Shown here in pieces: positions 34,413 to 42,926 of a stretch of DNA of 64,000 bases. The translations under genes and the position numbers were made by a program. This stretch comes from UBA5072 sp041737175 (GTDB taxonomy: Bacteria; Bacteroidota; Bacteroidia; Bacteroidales; UBA10428): contig JBGSSF010000034.1 of assembly GCA_041737175.1 (NCBI GenBank), positions 124,001 to 188,000 on the forward strand. Reading direction: 5' to 3'. The notes below the pieces were generated by a model. The model searched no databases. It saw only the letters and a list, made by a program, of their open reading frames with translations, and had not been told where the DNA came from. Each line of letters begins with the position of its first letter. Positions within the stretch are counted from its first letter, which is position 1.

Positions 34413-35819
34413 TTAAATTTCAGTGATTTCATAACCCAGATATCGTGTGCAGGCTTCCCGCAATGCCGGAGCAAAAAGTCCGGGCGTCACGCTCACATGA
34501 TGCCGGTATCCGTTATAACCGATTTTATATAATTTTTCCTGCAGATTATCGATCTGCGCAACTCCTCCGCAACCGAAAAAGCCTTCCTGTATTGGATCTT
34601 TGGTAAACTTACCTTCGCCCATATACACAAAAAGTTTCCCATCCTGTGTTTTTGAGCTGGCAAAGGTGATCGGGTTGGGTGCAATGCGTCCGACATTGCA
34701 GCCAAAGCCACAGCCTGCACCAAATGACTTGGCAAACATGGGATGTTCAATAACTTCTCCTTTGGCGGTCATTAGACTTTGTGGTACAGGTCCGCAATGG
34801 AAGAGTATGCATTTATCGGGCTCATCACCGTAATTGTTGTTCCAGTCGAGACAGGTTGCCGGTTTCCCCGATGCCAGGTTCAGAGCATACATGGTGATGG
34901 CATTGCAGATATCCAGTTCACAGGCTGCCGGTATACCACGATCGTTGATTTCACTAAGAAGAACACAGGGAGCTACGCCAAAATCCTTTTCCATTTCGAT
35001 CCAGCAACGCAAGGCGAGAGTATCCATCCTATATTCATCAATGATCTCGTCGATCACGACACCAAATCGCACCAGGTTTTCAAATGCTTTTTCAGGAACT
35101 TTTTTAAAGTTGGTATAGTTTTTCAGTCTGTTCGCTTTTTCTTTCGATGCCTTGTTAGTTATGTCCAGCTTGCGTACCCTGCTGAATACTTCTGACAAAT
35201 CGAGGGCTTCAGTTGTTATCCCGTATTTCTGCAGAGCCAGTTCATCAAAACGAACCGTTTTAAATGCTGTGGTCCTTGCCCCTATAGCTCCTACGGTCAT
35301 CCTTTTCATGCCTTTGACGATTTTGCATACCTTATCGAATGCGTCAATTTGCTGTTTGAACTCTTTTGAAGATGGATGCAAAGTGTGGGGAGGGAAGACA
35401 GTATAGGGCAGCCGGTACTGGTAAAACACATCCATGATGGAGAATTTCCCGCAGAAAGCGTCACGGCGCTGCTGGAAATCCATTTTGTCCAGTTCATCCG
35501 GATAAGCGAGGATATAAATGGGCACTCCTGCATCCTGTAAAGCCGCAGCTGCCCCGTTTTCATCTCCGAAGTTCGGAAGTACCAGGATGACACCATCAAA
35601 TTTACCCCGGTTGTCCTGCAGGAATTTTGCATATTTCCTGCCTTCTTCAGTAGTCTCAATGGCTCCGTAACGGGTCAGGTGGCTGTCCATCATCAGGGTG
35701 CTGTGTCCCAGTTTTTTAAGTGTCTCGCTGACTTCCTTGCGGGCTATGGCAATCAATGATTCAGGAAAGAATCCCCTGTTGCCAAAATACAATGCGAATG
35801 TTGATTCTTGATCTTTCAT
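34413..35819 (-). CDS. L-fucose/L-arabinose isomerase-like sugar isomerase
   Basis: 468 residues from the ATG at 35819 (MKDQESTFALYFGNRGFFPESL). The upstream ATG at 35924 would add 35 residues and overlap the aldolase gene, so it is rejected. The N-terminal domain LYFGNRGFFP and the conserved central and C-terminal metal-site segments (DICNAITMYALNLASG, FHCGPVPQSL, the C-terminal YRHHVSVTPGLFAPALREA) belong to the FucI/AraA superfamily. It converts an aldose to a ketose with Mn2+. Between aldolase (13 nt) and kinase (11 nt). It is clearly divergent from canonical FucI (about 590 residues) and AraA (about 500), so the substrate is unknown. Confidence 0.8.
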   Translation of the reverse strand: MKDQESTFALYFGNRGFFPESLIAIARKEVSETLKKLGHSTLMMDSHLTRYGAIETTEEGRKYAKFLQDNRGKFDGVILVLPNFGDENGAAAALQDAGVPIYILAYPDELDKMDFQQRRDAFCGKFSIMDVFYQYRLPYTVFPPHTLHPSSKEFKQQIDAFDKVCKIVKGMKRMTVGAIGARTTAFKTVRFDELALQKYGITTEALDLSEVFSRVRKLDITNKASKEKANRLKNYTNFKKVPEKAFENLVRFGVVIDEIIDEYRMDTLALRCWIEMEKDFGVAPCVLLSEINDRGIPAACELDICNAITMYALNLASGKPATCLDWNNNYGDEPDKCILFHCGPVPQSLMTAKGEVIEHPMFAKSFGAGCGFGCNVGRIAPNPITFASSKTQDGKLFVYMGEGKFTKDPIQEGFFGCGGVAQIDNLQEKLYKIGYNGYRHHVSVTPGLFAPALREACTRYLGYEITEI

Positions 35820-35832
35820 AGGATTAGTAGTA

Positions 35833-36756
35833 TTATATATTACTGTCGTCAAATATGCGGTTTGCGGATCCGGCAATTTCAAGCTGTTTCCGGATGATAT
35901 CCAGCATTTCGTTATAAACAGCATCCTGGGCCGCTTTTACTGAGCTGTTCATTAATTTCTCATAGGGCTGCCGGATGGCTGTTGCAATATTGATTTTGGC
36001 TATACCCTGTTTGAACGATTGCATCAGGTATTCTTTAGCAATTCCTGTTCCTCCGTGAAGGACAAGCGGAATGTGAAGGGTATTGTTAATTTTCTCAAGG
36101 TGGGGAATGGCCAGCCGGGCTTCAATCTTTTTTTCTGTACGCGATGCAGCAGATATGGCTCCGTGAACATTACCTATGGCAACGGATAACCAGTCGGTTT
36201 GTGTTTCCTGAATGAACTTCAGAGCCTCTTCAGGTGAAGTGAATCCTTTGCCGGTTGCAAACAGCTCCTCATAGGGTGTTAATGGTCCCGATTCATGGCC
36301 CATCACGGCACCCAGTTCGGCCTCCACCGGGATTCCTGCACTGTGTGCGAGAGCTGTAATTTTCCGTGTGCTTTTGATATTGTCATCCAGTGAAAGCCTC
36401 GATCCGTCGATCATAACCGAATCATATCCCAGTTCAATCGCTTCAGAGATGATGGCTTTAAAATCGGTAAGCAGGTTGTCTTCATCAATGACCGGCACAT
36501 GATCGAGGTGAAGGCGGGTGAATCGAAGATCTTTCTGCATTTCATATTCATCACGGATACTTTTCATACTGCCGGATTTGAATTTAATCCATTCCAGCCT
36601 CGCAACCATGATCAGTCCGAATGTACCAGTGTCCCGCAACGCCCTGACGACTGGTTCCATCATCGGAAGGTAGGGGATGTTAAACCCGGGTACAACAATA
36701 CCTTTCTTCCATGCATGGTGCACAATCACTCTTGTGCCTAAAATTGCATGATCCAT
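35833..36756 (-). CDS. Class II ketose-bisphosphate aldolase (Fba/GatY/KbaY type)
   Basis: 307 residues. Zinc and catalytic positions are visible: Asp85 and His86 in RLHLDHVP, Glu145 region in PVEAELGAVMG, His198 in GNVHGA, and His234 in LHGGTGI. These match class II fructose/tagatose-bisphosphate aldolases. It splits a ketose bisphosphate, or possibly a ketose 1-phosphate, into DHAP and an aldehyde. First gene of a five-gene operon (aldolase-isomerase-FGGY kinase-DUF4432-MtlD-like), with an exact -7 box 37 nt upstream. Divergent AraC regulator upstream. Confidence 0.88.
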   Translation of the reverse strand: MDHAILGTRVIVHHAWKKGIVVPGFNIPYLPMMEPVVRALRDTGTFGLIMVARLEWIKFKSGSMKSIRDEYEMQKDLRFTRLHLDHVPVIDEDNLLTDFKAIISEAIELGYDSVMIDGSRLSLDDNIKSTRKITALAHSAGIPVEAELGAVMGHESGPLTPYEELFATGKGFTSPEEALKFIQETQTDWLSVAIGNVHGAISAASRTEKKIEARLAIPHLEKINNTLHIPLVLHGGTGIAKEYLMQSFKQGIAKINIATAIRQPYEKLMNSSVKAAQDAVYNEMLDIIRKQLEIAGSANRIFDDSNI

Positions 36757-36793
36757 TTTAAAGCAGGTTACTTTTAGAAGCCTAACGAATTTA

Positions 36794-36801
36794 CAAAGTT
36801 A
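36794..36801 (-). promoter_or_regulatory. -7 element of the aldolase/isomerase/kinase operon
   Basis: On the minus strand TAACTTTG fits TAnnTTTG exactly, 37 nt before the aldolase ATG. A TTG lies 16 nt upstream of it, closer than the usual 19, so this promoter probably depends on the divergent AraC activator. The 131-bp gap to the AraC start must hold its operators; no obvious direct repeat was found by eye. Confidence 0.5.
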
Positions 36802-36887
36802 AAATCCTGAAATGTAGCAACTGATTTGCCATATCTTGTACTATATTTACATTGTTGTCCTTCTTTAAACTAATTACGGTTAATATT

Positions 36888-37742
36888 ATGCAGATTTCAT
36901 ACGAAAAACTGGTAGTGGATGAGAACAGCTTATTTCATCACCAGGAGTTTATACAAACCCGGTTCACATCTCCTTTTCACCTGCACGACGAGTTTGAACT
37001 GATCCTTATTAAAAAAAGCAATGGCAAGCTTTACGTGGGCAACAATGTGACCAATTTTAATGATGGGGATGTTTTTCTTCTTGCCCCTGGCCTGCCACAT
37101 TGTTTCTACAATAACCGTGGTTATGAAAAGGGAAATATACCGGCTCATGCTGTGGTAATTCTTTTCAGGCGCGACTTCCTGGGCATTAATTTCTTCAGTA
37201 AAACTGAAGTTTCACAACTTAACAGGCTTATAAAAAAAGGTGAATTTGGTGTACAAATATTGAATCCATCAAAAGCCCTAATCAATAGAATGTTAGAACT
37301 CAATCATAAAAAAAACCTGGAGAGGCTCGGGAATTTCTTACTGATCCTTAATGAATTGGCAGGGAAGCGAAATACAAAACTTCTGAGTGCCGGGAATAAC
37401 CTGAGTGCTGCAAGTCTTAGTGAATCCAAAGTAATCAATGATGTATATAAATACGTGGCTGAAAATTTCCAGAAAGAAATTACATTCGGGATGGCAGCGT
37501 CGGTCGCCAACATGCAAAAGGCCGCCTTTTGCAGGTACTTTAAGCGCAAAACCAAAAAGAAGTTTACGGAATTCGTGAATGAAACACGAATCATGCATGC
37601 CAGGAAATTGCTGGCTGAAACGGATAAAACCATCGGTGAAGTGGCTTTCGAGTGCGGATATGAAAATATCTCCTATTTCAACCGGCAGTTCAGATTGTGC
37701 TGCAATACCTCCCCCGGAATCTTTCGCGATCAGATGAAGTAG
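36888..37742 (+). CDS. AraC-family transcriptional regulator
   Basis: 284 residues from the ATG at 36888 (MQISYEKLVVDENSLF); an ATG at 36852 would add 12 residues. N-terminal cupin ligand-binding domain (about 15-110; SPFHLHDEFELILI, GDVFLLAPGLPHCFYN) and C-terminal two-HTH DNA-binding domain (about 185-284; ANMQKAAFCRYFKRKTKKKF, IGEVAFECGYENISYFNRQF). Divergent from the aldolase-led operon, which it very likely activates in the presence of the substrate sugar. Its TAG stop is supplied by a palindromic repeat at 37740. Confidence 0.9.
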   Translation: MQISYEKLVVDENSLFHHQEFIQTRFTSPFHLHDEFELILIKKSNGKLYVGNNVTNFNDGDVFLLAPGLPHCFYNNRGYEKGNIPAHAVVILFRRDFLGINFFSKTEVSQLNRLIKKGEFGVQILNPSKALINRMLELNHKKNLERLGNFLLILNELAGKRNTKLLSAGNNLSAASLSESKVINDVYKYVAENFQKEITFGMAASVANMQKAAFCRYFKRKTKKKFTEFVNETRIMHARKLLAETDKTIGEVAFECGYENISYFNRQFRLCCNTSPGIFRDQMK

Positions 37743-37765
37743 AGACGCATTGCAATGCGTCTCTA
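37740..37765. repeat. Perfect 26-bp palindrome containing the AraC stop codon (copy 2 of the GAGACG family)
   Basis: TAGAGACGCATTG (37740-37752) and CAATGCGTCTCTA (37753-37765) are exact reverse complements. The first three bases are the stop codon of the AraC gene. It lies between that gene and the convergent GH2 stop (37785). Confidence 0.85.
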
Positions 37766-37784
37766 AACACGTTTCATAATAACA

Positions 37785-40322
37785 TTATCTTTCAGTGATT
37801 ATTTCCACCATTCCATCCGTCAATCCATCCGATTTTGCTGTCAGCAAAATCTTTCCTGCCTCTCCTTTTGGCCGCACTATCGCCAGGCACCTGCCCTGCC
37901 AGCTTTTCTTCCGGGGCTGCTGAAAACTTGACATATCCGTGGGACTTCCGCTGCCAACGCCGGCAATTTCTCCGTTGCCGGAGATCTCAAAATGCACGAG
38001 CACATCATCGGCGAAGGGTACAACATTACCTTCCGCATCCAGGATCTCCACCATCACATAGGACAAGTCATTCCGGCTGGCTTTGATGGCGGACCGGTCG
38101 GCGGTCAGCTTGATTACTGCCGGCTTGCCCACCGTTTTGATGGTCTCGGATGCCGTTTCCATGTCGTTGTCGAAACAACGGGCTGTAAGTGTACCTGCCT
38201 CATAGGGGACTTCGAAAGTTGCCGTAATAGATTTGCTGTCATCCACAGCCTGTTCACCGATCATTTTTCCGTTCAATTCAAGTTTTACAAGCTTGCTGCG
38301 GGTATACACATGAACCTGCATTTTTTCCCCTTCATGACCTTCCCAGCTCCAGCTCTTCAGTTCGTCGGGGAAGCCCCATGGACTCACAATTTCCATTTTA
38401 CCAGACGGAATGGGCCGGTGAACGAACATTTCAATTTTGCTCTCTTTCCAAACCACATGCTGATAATAATAGGGCGTTTTTGGATGGCCGATCAAGTCAA
38501 GGTCTCCCTGAAAATTGTTAAAAACAGGCCAGGAATCGGGACTGAAAAACTGCATCATACCTGCCATGGGATTTGATCCTGAACCGGATTTACCGGCCGG
38601 GATGTCAATCAGGCGCGGCAAGCCGACCCCCGCTTCTCCAAGGTAATCCATGGCCGTCCAACTGAAGTTTCCGATCACATAAGGCAATTCTTCGACCTTT
38701 TGCCAGTTCTGAAGTGAAAGAGGCGGCATGAACTCTGAAGCATACATGATCCGATCGGGATACTTCTCGTGATCTCCCCCGTATCTTTCAAATCCGTAAT
38801 TGTAGCCGACAACATCGAGTTGGGCCATGTGCGGCGCCTGCTTGTCCCAACCGCTTTTACCAGTCGTAAAGGCCATAAAATCCACCATGGCTTCGGTGAC
38901 CGGCCGGGTCGGATCGAGTCGGCGTACTTCAGAAGCCAAGTTTTTGGCTATCCTTAAACCGGATGTGTCAGCAGCCTCCGGGATCTCATTCCCGATGCTC
39001 CACATGATCACCGACGGATGATTCCGGTCACGAAGTATTATGGATCCTAAATCGGTTTTCCAGTGGGTCCGAATATATTTTGAATAATCATCCGGAGATA
39101 CCTTTGGTTTTTCCCACATATCTGCGAACTCATCGATCACGAGCATACCCAATCTGTCACATGCATCAAGCAGACCAGGGGAAGGAGGATTGTGACTGCA
39201 CCGTATGGCATTAAATCCTGCCTTTTTTAATAATTCGATTTTTCTTTCTTCAGCCCGGTCGATTGCGGCTGATCCCAAAGGTCCGTTGTCATGATGAAAA
39301 CAACCGCCCTTCATTTCCACATTTTTGCCATTCAGACTGAAGCCGTTTTCAGCATCAATCCTGATGGTGCGGATACCAAAAGGAGTGGTCATCTGATCCA
39401 GTTCCTTGTCATTGTCTGACACAATTACTTTGGTAGTATACAGAACAGGGGTTTCAACAGACCAGAGTTCAGGACTTTCAATGGAAATTTTTTGTATCAG
39501 ATCTGTTGATTGCCCTGATGAAAGAGTCATATCATTCTCAGTATTACCAACCACTTTCCCTGATGGATCGATGATCTGGGCCTGTATTTTGACAGGTGTA
39601 TTTTCCTTACCCGAGTTGATGATCGTGGTCTGGATATTAATCTCAGCTTTACTTTCCGTAATAGCCGGAGCGGTTACATAAACCCCCCATACACCTATGT
39701 GAACGGGATTCACGAAGGTCAGCCAGGTATGCCGGTATATTCCTGAACCGGAATACCAGCGGGCATTCCTGCCTTCATTCTTCACCTGCACCGCTATGAC
39801 ATTGTCTTGTCCTGCCGGATTCAGAAAAGAGGTGATATCATAATAAAAGGATGTATAACCGTAAGGATGATTGCCAACATGTTTTCCATTGACCCAAACA
39901 TCTGAGTTCATATAAACACCGTCGAACTGCAGGTACGCATTTTTATCCGCATCTGCTTTGTCAATTGTAAAGCTTTTCCTGTACCAGGCTGTGCCACCAA
40001 CCGTATAACCTGTGCCCATTTTGCCGATGGATGACTTGGCAAACGGTCCGATTATGCTGTCATCCTGCTGATTGATTAAACCCGCCTTTCCGTCGGGCAG
40101 GTCTTCAATACTCCAGTCATGCGGTAAATCAATCATTCGCCATTGTGAGTCATCGAACGACGGGTTTTCTGCACCAGCAGGATTATCCTTAATGAACCGC
40201 CAGCCTTCATCGAAGGACGCGATACGGTCATGAACGACAGTTTTTTGCGCCGTATTGCATGAAATTACGAATACAAATAGACCAAATAACAGCAAGGGTG
40301 TTAAAAATGCTTGTTTTTTCAT
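37785..40322 (-). CDS. GH2 family beta-galactosidase-like enzyme (lipoprotein)
   Basis: 845 residues. Lipoprotein signal with Cys22 (FVFVISCNTA). GH2 N-terminal sandwich (about 30-205; LPHDWSIED, TAWYRKSF, GVYMNSDVWVNG), Ig-like domain (about 205-320), barrel (about 325-590) with acid/base Glu446 in WSIGNE and nucleophile Glu530 in MYASEFMPP. Two further C-terminal beta domains follow: a DUF4982-type segment (about 610-690) and a BIG-like domain (about 735-845). It hydrolyses beta-galactosides (or possibly glucuronides) in the periplasm or at the surface. Divergent to the DUF5916 gene, 137 bp apart. Substrate class from motif recognition only. Confidence 0.88.
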   Translation of the reverse strand: MKKQAFLTPLLLFGLFVFVISCNTAQKTVVHDRIASFDEGWRFIKDNPAGAENPSFDDSQWRMIDLPHDWSIEDLPDGKAGLINQQDDSIIGPFAKSSIGKMGTGYTVGGTAWYRKSFTIDKADADKNAYLQFDGVYMNSDVWVNGKHVGNHPYGYTSFYYDITSFLNPAGQDNVIAVQVKNEGRNARWYSGSGIYRHTWLTFVNPVHIGVWGVYVTAPAITESKAEINIQTTIINSGKENTPVKIQAQIIDPSGKVVGNTENDMTLSSGQSTDLIQKISIESPELWSVETPVLYTTKVIVSDNDKELDQMTTPFGIRTIRIDAENGFSLNGKNVEMKGGCFHHDNGPLGSAAIDRAEERKIELLKKAGFNAIRCSHNPPSPGLLDACDRLGMLVIDEFADMWEKPKVSPDDYSKYIRTHWKTDLGSIILRDRNHPSVIMWSIGNEIPEAADTSGLRIAKNLASEVRRLDPTRPVTEAMVDFMAFTTGKSGWDKQAPHMAQLDVVGYNYGFERYGGDHEKYPDRIMYASEFMPPLSLQNWQKVEELPYVIGNFSWTAMDYLGEAGVGLPRLIDIPAGKSGSGSNPMAGMMQFFSPDSWPVFNNFQGDLDLIGHPKTPYYYQHVVWKESKIEMFVHRPIPSGKMEIVSPWGFPDELKSWSWEGHEGEKMQVHVYTRSKLVKLELNGKMIGEQAVDDSKSITATFEVPYEAGTLTARCFDNDMETASETIKTVGKPAVIKLTADRSAIKASRNDLSYVMVEILDAEGNVVPFADDVLVHFEISGNGEIAGVGSGSPTDMSSFQQPRKKSWQGRCLAIVRPKGEAGKILLTAKSDGLTDGMVEIITER

Positions 40323-40459
40323 GGCAGGTTTTGTTATATGGGTATCAAATTAACGCTTTTTTTGGTAAAAATCCCTTCTTAACGGCAGAAAACAGCTGTT
40401 TGTCGATCGAATTTCAGATTTTAACGGAATTGCATTTACTTTGCATTTATTTTATAAAT

Positions 40460-42703
40460 ATGCACATTAGGAACAACTGGTTTTTCTTTTATATTCTTTT
40501 ATTCCAGGTATTAAGTGTCTCCCTTTCAGCCGTTGAACCCTTAAAAATATTCCATCTTCGGGAGAATATTGAATTTGATGGACTACCCTTCGAAGATGCA
40601 TGGACCGAGGCGGAAATGTTCCCTCTCGTGATGCACCGGCCCAACTTCGGTGCTGAGCCCTCAGAAAAGAGCGAGGTCATGATTGCTTATGACAATGATT
40701 TCATGTGGGTAGGAGCCAGACTTTTTACCAAAGATGCGTCTACCATAAGATCTACCAGTAAAAAGCGGGACGAGCAATCCAGGAATTCCGATGCATTTAC
40801 AATTATCCTCGATACGTTTAATGACAATGAGAATGCCATGGGTTTCGGAACCATGCCCTCGGGATTAAGGATTGATTATACGGTCTCAAACGATGCAAAT
40901 ATGTCCAGTGGTGGCCAGATGGGAGCTCCCGGTGGAGGCACGATAAACCTCAGCTGGAATACTTTCTGGGATGTGAAAACTTCCCGCGACGACAAAGGCT
41001 GGTATGTTGAGATGAGAATCCCTTTTTCCAGCCTGCGGTTCCAGGCCCAGGGTGAGTCCGTATCCATGGGACTCATCGTGCAAAGGTCCATCAGTTCCAG
41101 GAATGAAGTGGATACCTATCCGGCGATTGATCCAAAATATGGTATGACGGCGCCCATTAAGCCTTCCCAGGCTGCGGAAGTTGCGTTCTCGGGCATTAAA
41201 TCAAGCAAACCGGTTTATGTATCTCCATATGCCATTGGCGGTTATGCCCGTCATTACGACCTGAATGACGAGGAAATCCGGTATTTGAAAGAAAATGATC
41301 CGAAAATAGATGTAGGTCTTGATGTGAAATACAGCCTGACGAGCAACATGACCATGGATGTAACCCTGAATACTGATTTTGCCCAGGTTGAAGCGGATGA
41401 TCAGCAGGTAAACCTGACCAGGTATTCATTGTATTTCCCGGAAAAACGATTATTTTTCCAGGAACGTTCCAGTATTTTCAGTTACAAGCTTGGCGGAACC
41501 TCAGATATGTTTTACAGCCGCAGGATCGGTATTGAAGAGGAAGAACGGGTGCGGATATTCGGCGGTGTCAAACTCATTGGCCGGGCCGGAAAATGGGATA
41601 TCGGATTCCTCGATATGCAAACCCAGAGACTGGATACCATTCCATCTAACAATTTCGGGGTGGCCCGCTTGAGAAGGCAGGTGTTCAATCCAAACAGCTA
41701 TGTGGGAGGATTGGTAACCACCAAGATTGGTGCTGACGGTACCTACGATGTGGCCTATGGATTGGACGGACTGGTCCGCGTTTTCGGCGATGATTATGTG
41801 GATTTGAAACTGGCGCAAAACCAGAATAAGGATGCAGGAACCGATGCCATGTCGATGAAACCGACCATGATCAGGGCTAATTGGGAACGCAGGTCCGATA
41901 AGGGATTTGCTTATAACCTGACTTATGCCTATTTCGGTGACCATTTTGATCCCCAGGTAGGATTTATGAAGTACATTGGTTCGCAAGGATTTGAAGGAGA
42001 AATGAGGTATGGTTGGCTACCGGGATCAGAATCAAAAATATTCAGCACTGCAGCCGGGGTTCGCGTGGAAAGGATGGCAAGAACAACGGGCGGAGATATC
42101 GAAACTTTCATGGTGGCCCCCGGTTTCGAAATATTTGGTAAAAGCGGTCTGGGGGGTATGTTTAGCCTAATGTATAAACAGGAAGGCGTGGATGAGGCTT
42201 TTGATCTTTCCGATGATGTGAGTATACCGGTTGGCCAGTATAAATTTTACGGAGCCGAGGCTGTGATATTTACCCCGATGTCGAAACCTTATAACGCCAT
42301 GATCATGATCAATGGAGGGGAGTATTATGACGGAAGAAATTTCAGCATCATGATCATGCCCACGATGAGCATTTCCCAAAGCCTTCAGGTGAAAGGATCA
42401 TACCAGTTCAATTATGTGAATTTTCCCGGTCGTGACAAGTTTTTCAGAAGTCATGTCACCAATGTGAGCATGCTATATATGTTCAGCATCAAATTGTCGA
42501 CCAGCCTTCTGGTTCAATACAACAGCCTAACCGGTGACTTTGTCGGGAATTTCAGATTACGCTTTAATCCTAAGGAGGGCAATGATTTCTACCTGGTCAT
42601 CGATGAAAACGAATACATCGGCAATGTTCACCCCGATCCTGATCCACCGGTATTCTACAACAGGGCGGTGATGGTAAAGTATACGCATACGTTCAGGTTG
42701 TAG
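40460..42703 (+). CDS. DUF5916 outer-membrane protein with CBM9-like N-terminal domain
   Basis: 747 residues from the ATG at 40460 (MHIRNNWFFFYILLFQVL, signal peptide ending SLSA); the frame extends upstream into the GH2 promoter region, but the upstream translation lacks a signal. Residues about 30-210 form a CBM9-like sandwich (GLPFEDAWTEAE, VMIAYDNDFMWVGARL, DAFTIILDTF, WYVEMRIPFSSLRF). The remaining ~520 residues are long amphipathic beta-strands (DUF5916) ending in a TFRL outer-membrane-type terminus, probably a beta-barrel. Often encoded with carbohydrate or peptide metabolism genes. Function not established; may be glycan binding or transport at the outer membrane. Confidence 0.8.
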   Translation: MHIRNNWFFFYILLFQVLSVSLSAVEPLKIFHLRENIEFDGLPFEDAWTEAEMFPLVMHRPNFGAEPSEKSEVMIAYDNDFMWVGARLFTKDASTIRSTSKKRDEQSRNSDAFTIILDTFNDNENAMGFGTMPSGLRIDYTVSNDANMSSGGQMGAPGGGTINLSWNTFWDVKTSRDDKGWYVEMRIPFSSLRFQAQGESVSMGLIVQRSISSRNEVDTYPAIDPKYGMTAPIKPSQAAEVAFSGIKSSKPVYVSPYAIGGYARHYDLNDEEIRYLKENDPKIDVGLDVKYSLTSNMTMDVTLNTDFAQVEADDQQVNLTRYSLYFPEKRLFFQERSSIFSYKLGGTSDMFYSRRIGIEEEERVRIFGGVKLIGRAGKWDIGFLDMQTQRLDTIPSNNFGVARLRRQVFNPNSYVGGLVTTKIGADGTYDVAYGLDGLVRVFGDDYVDLKLAQNQNKDAGTDAMSMKPTMIRANWERRSDKGFAYNLTYAYFGDHFDPQVGFMKYIGSQGFEGEMRYGWLPGSESKIFSTAAGVRVERMARTTGGDIETFMVAPGFEIFGKSGLGGMFSLMYKQEGVDEAFDLSDDVSIPVGQYKFYGAEAVIFTPMSKPYNAMIMINGGEYYDGRNFSIMIMPTMSISQSLQVKGSYQFNYVNFPGRDKFFRSHVTNVSMLYMFSIKLSTSLLVQYNSLTGDFVGNFRLRFNPKEGNDFYLVIDENEYIGNVHPDPDPPVFYNRAVMVKYTHTFRL

Positions 42704-42752
42704 AGTCATGCAGTCTTACCCGCCGAAGCCTTGGCGAAGGAGGGTCTTGCCA

Positions 42753-42776
42753 TCTTGCAGTCTTGCAGTCTTGCAG
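42753..42776. repeat. Three tandem TCTTGCAG 8-bp units
   Basis: Three identical TCTTGCAG units in direct register. They are preceded by the GC-rich imperfect palindrome CCCGCCGAAGCCTTGGCGAAGGAGGG region (about 42720-42744). Located in the 223-bp gap between the DUF5916 and GH3 genes. Confidence 0.75.
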
Positions 42777-42835
42777 TCGGAACTACATTGAAATCTTACT
42801 GATAATCTATAAAAAACACCTGTCTGTCTATTTTA

Positions 42836-42866
42836 TTTATCCTCACCTGGTAAATCACTAACTTTA
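42836..42866 (+). promoter_or_regulatory. Promoter of the GH3/carboxylesterase operon
   Basis: TTTA (42836-42839), 19-nt spacer, TAACTTTA (42859-42866), about 60 nt before the ATG at 42927. Each box differs from TTTG/TAnnTTTG only in its last base. Confidence 0.5.
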
Positions 42867-42926
42867 CCTGAGAAGCCCCGCAATGAATGAAAACGGGCAC
42901 TTGAAACTTAACAAAAGGTAAATATT

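Noticed and set aside
35820..35924. N-terminal extension of the FucI-like isomerase
   Set aside because: The added 35 residues overlap the end of the aldolase gene and are not isomerase-like.
37992..38576. A 194-codon open frame on the plus strand opposite the GH2 gene
   Set aside because: Antisense to a clearly conserved catalytic protein and without family features.
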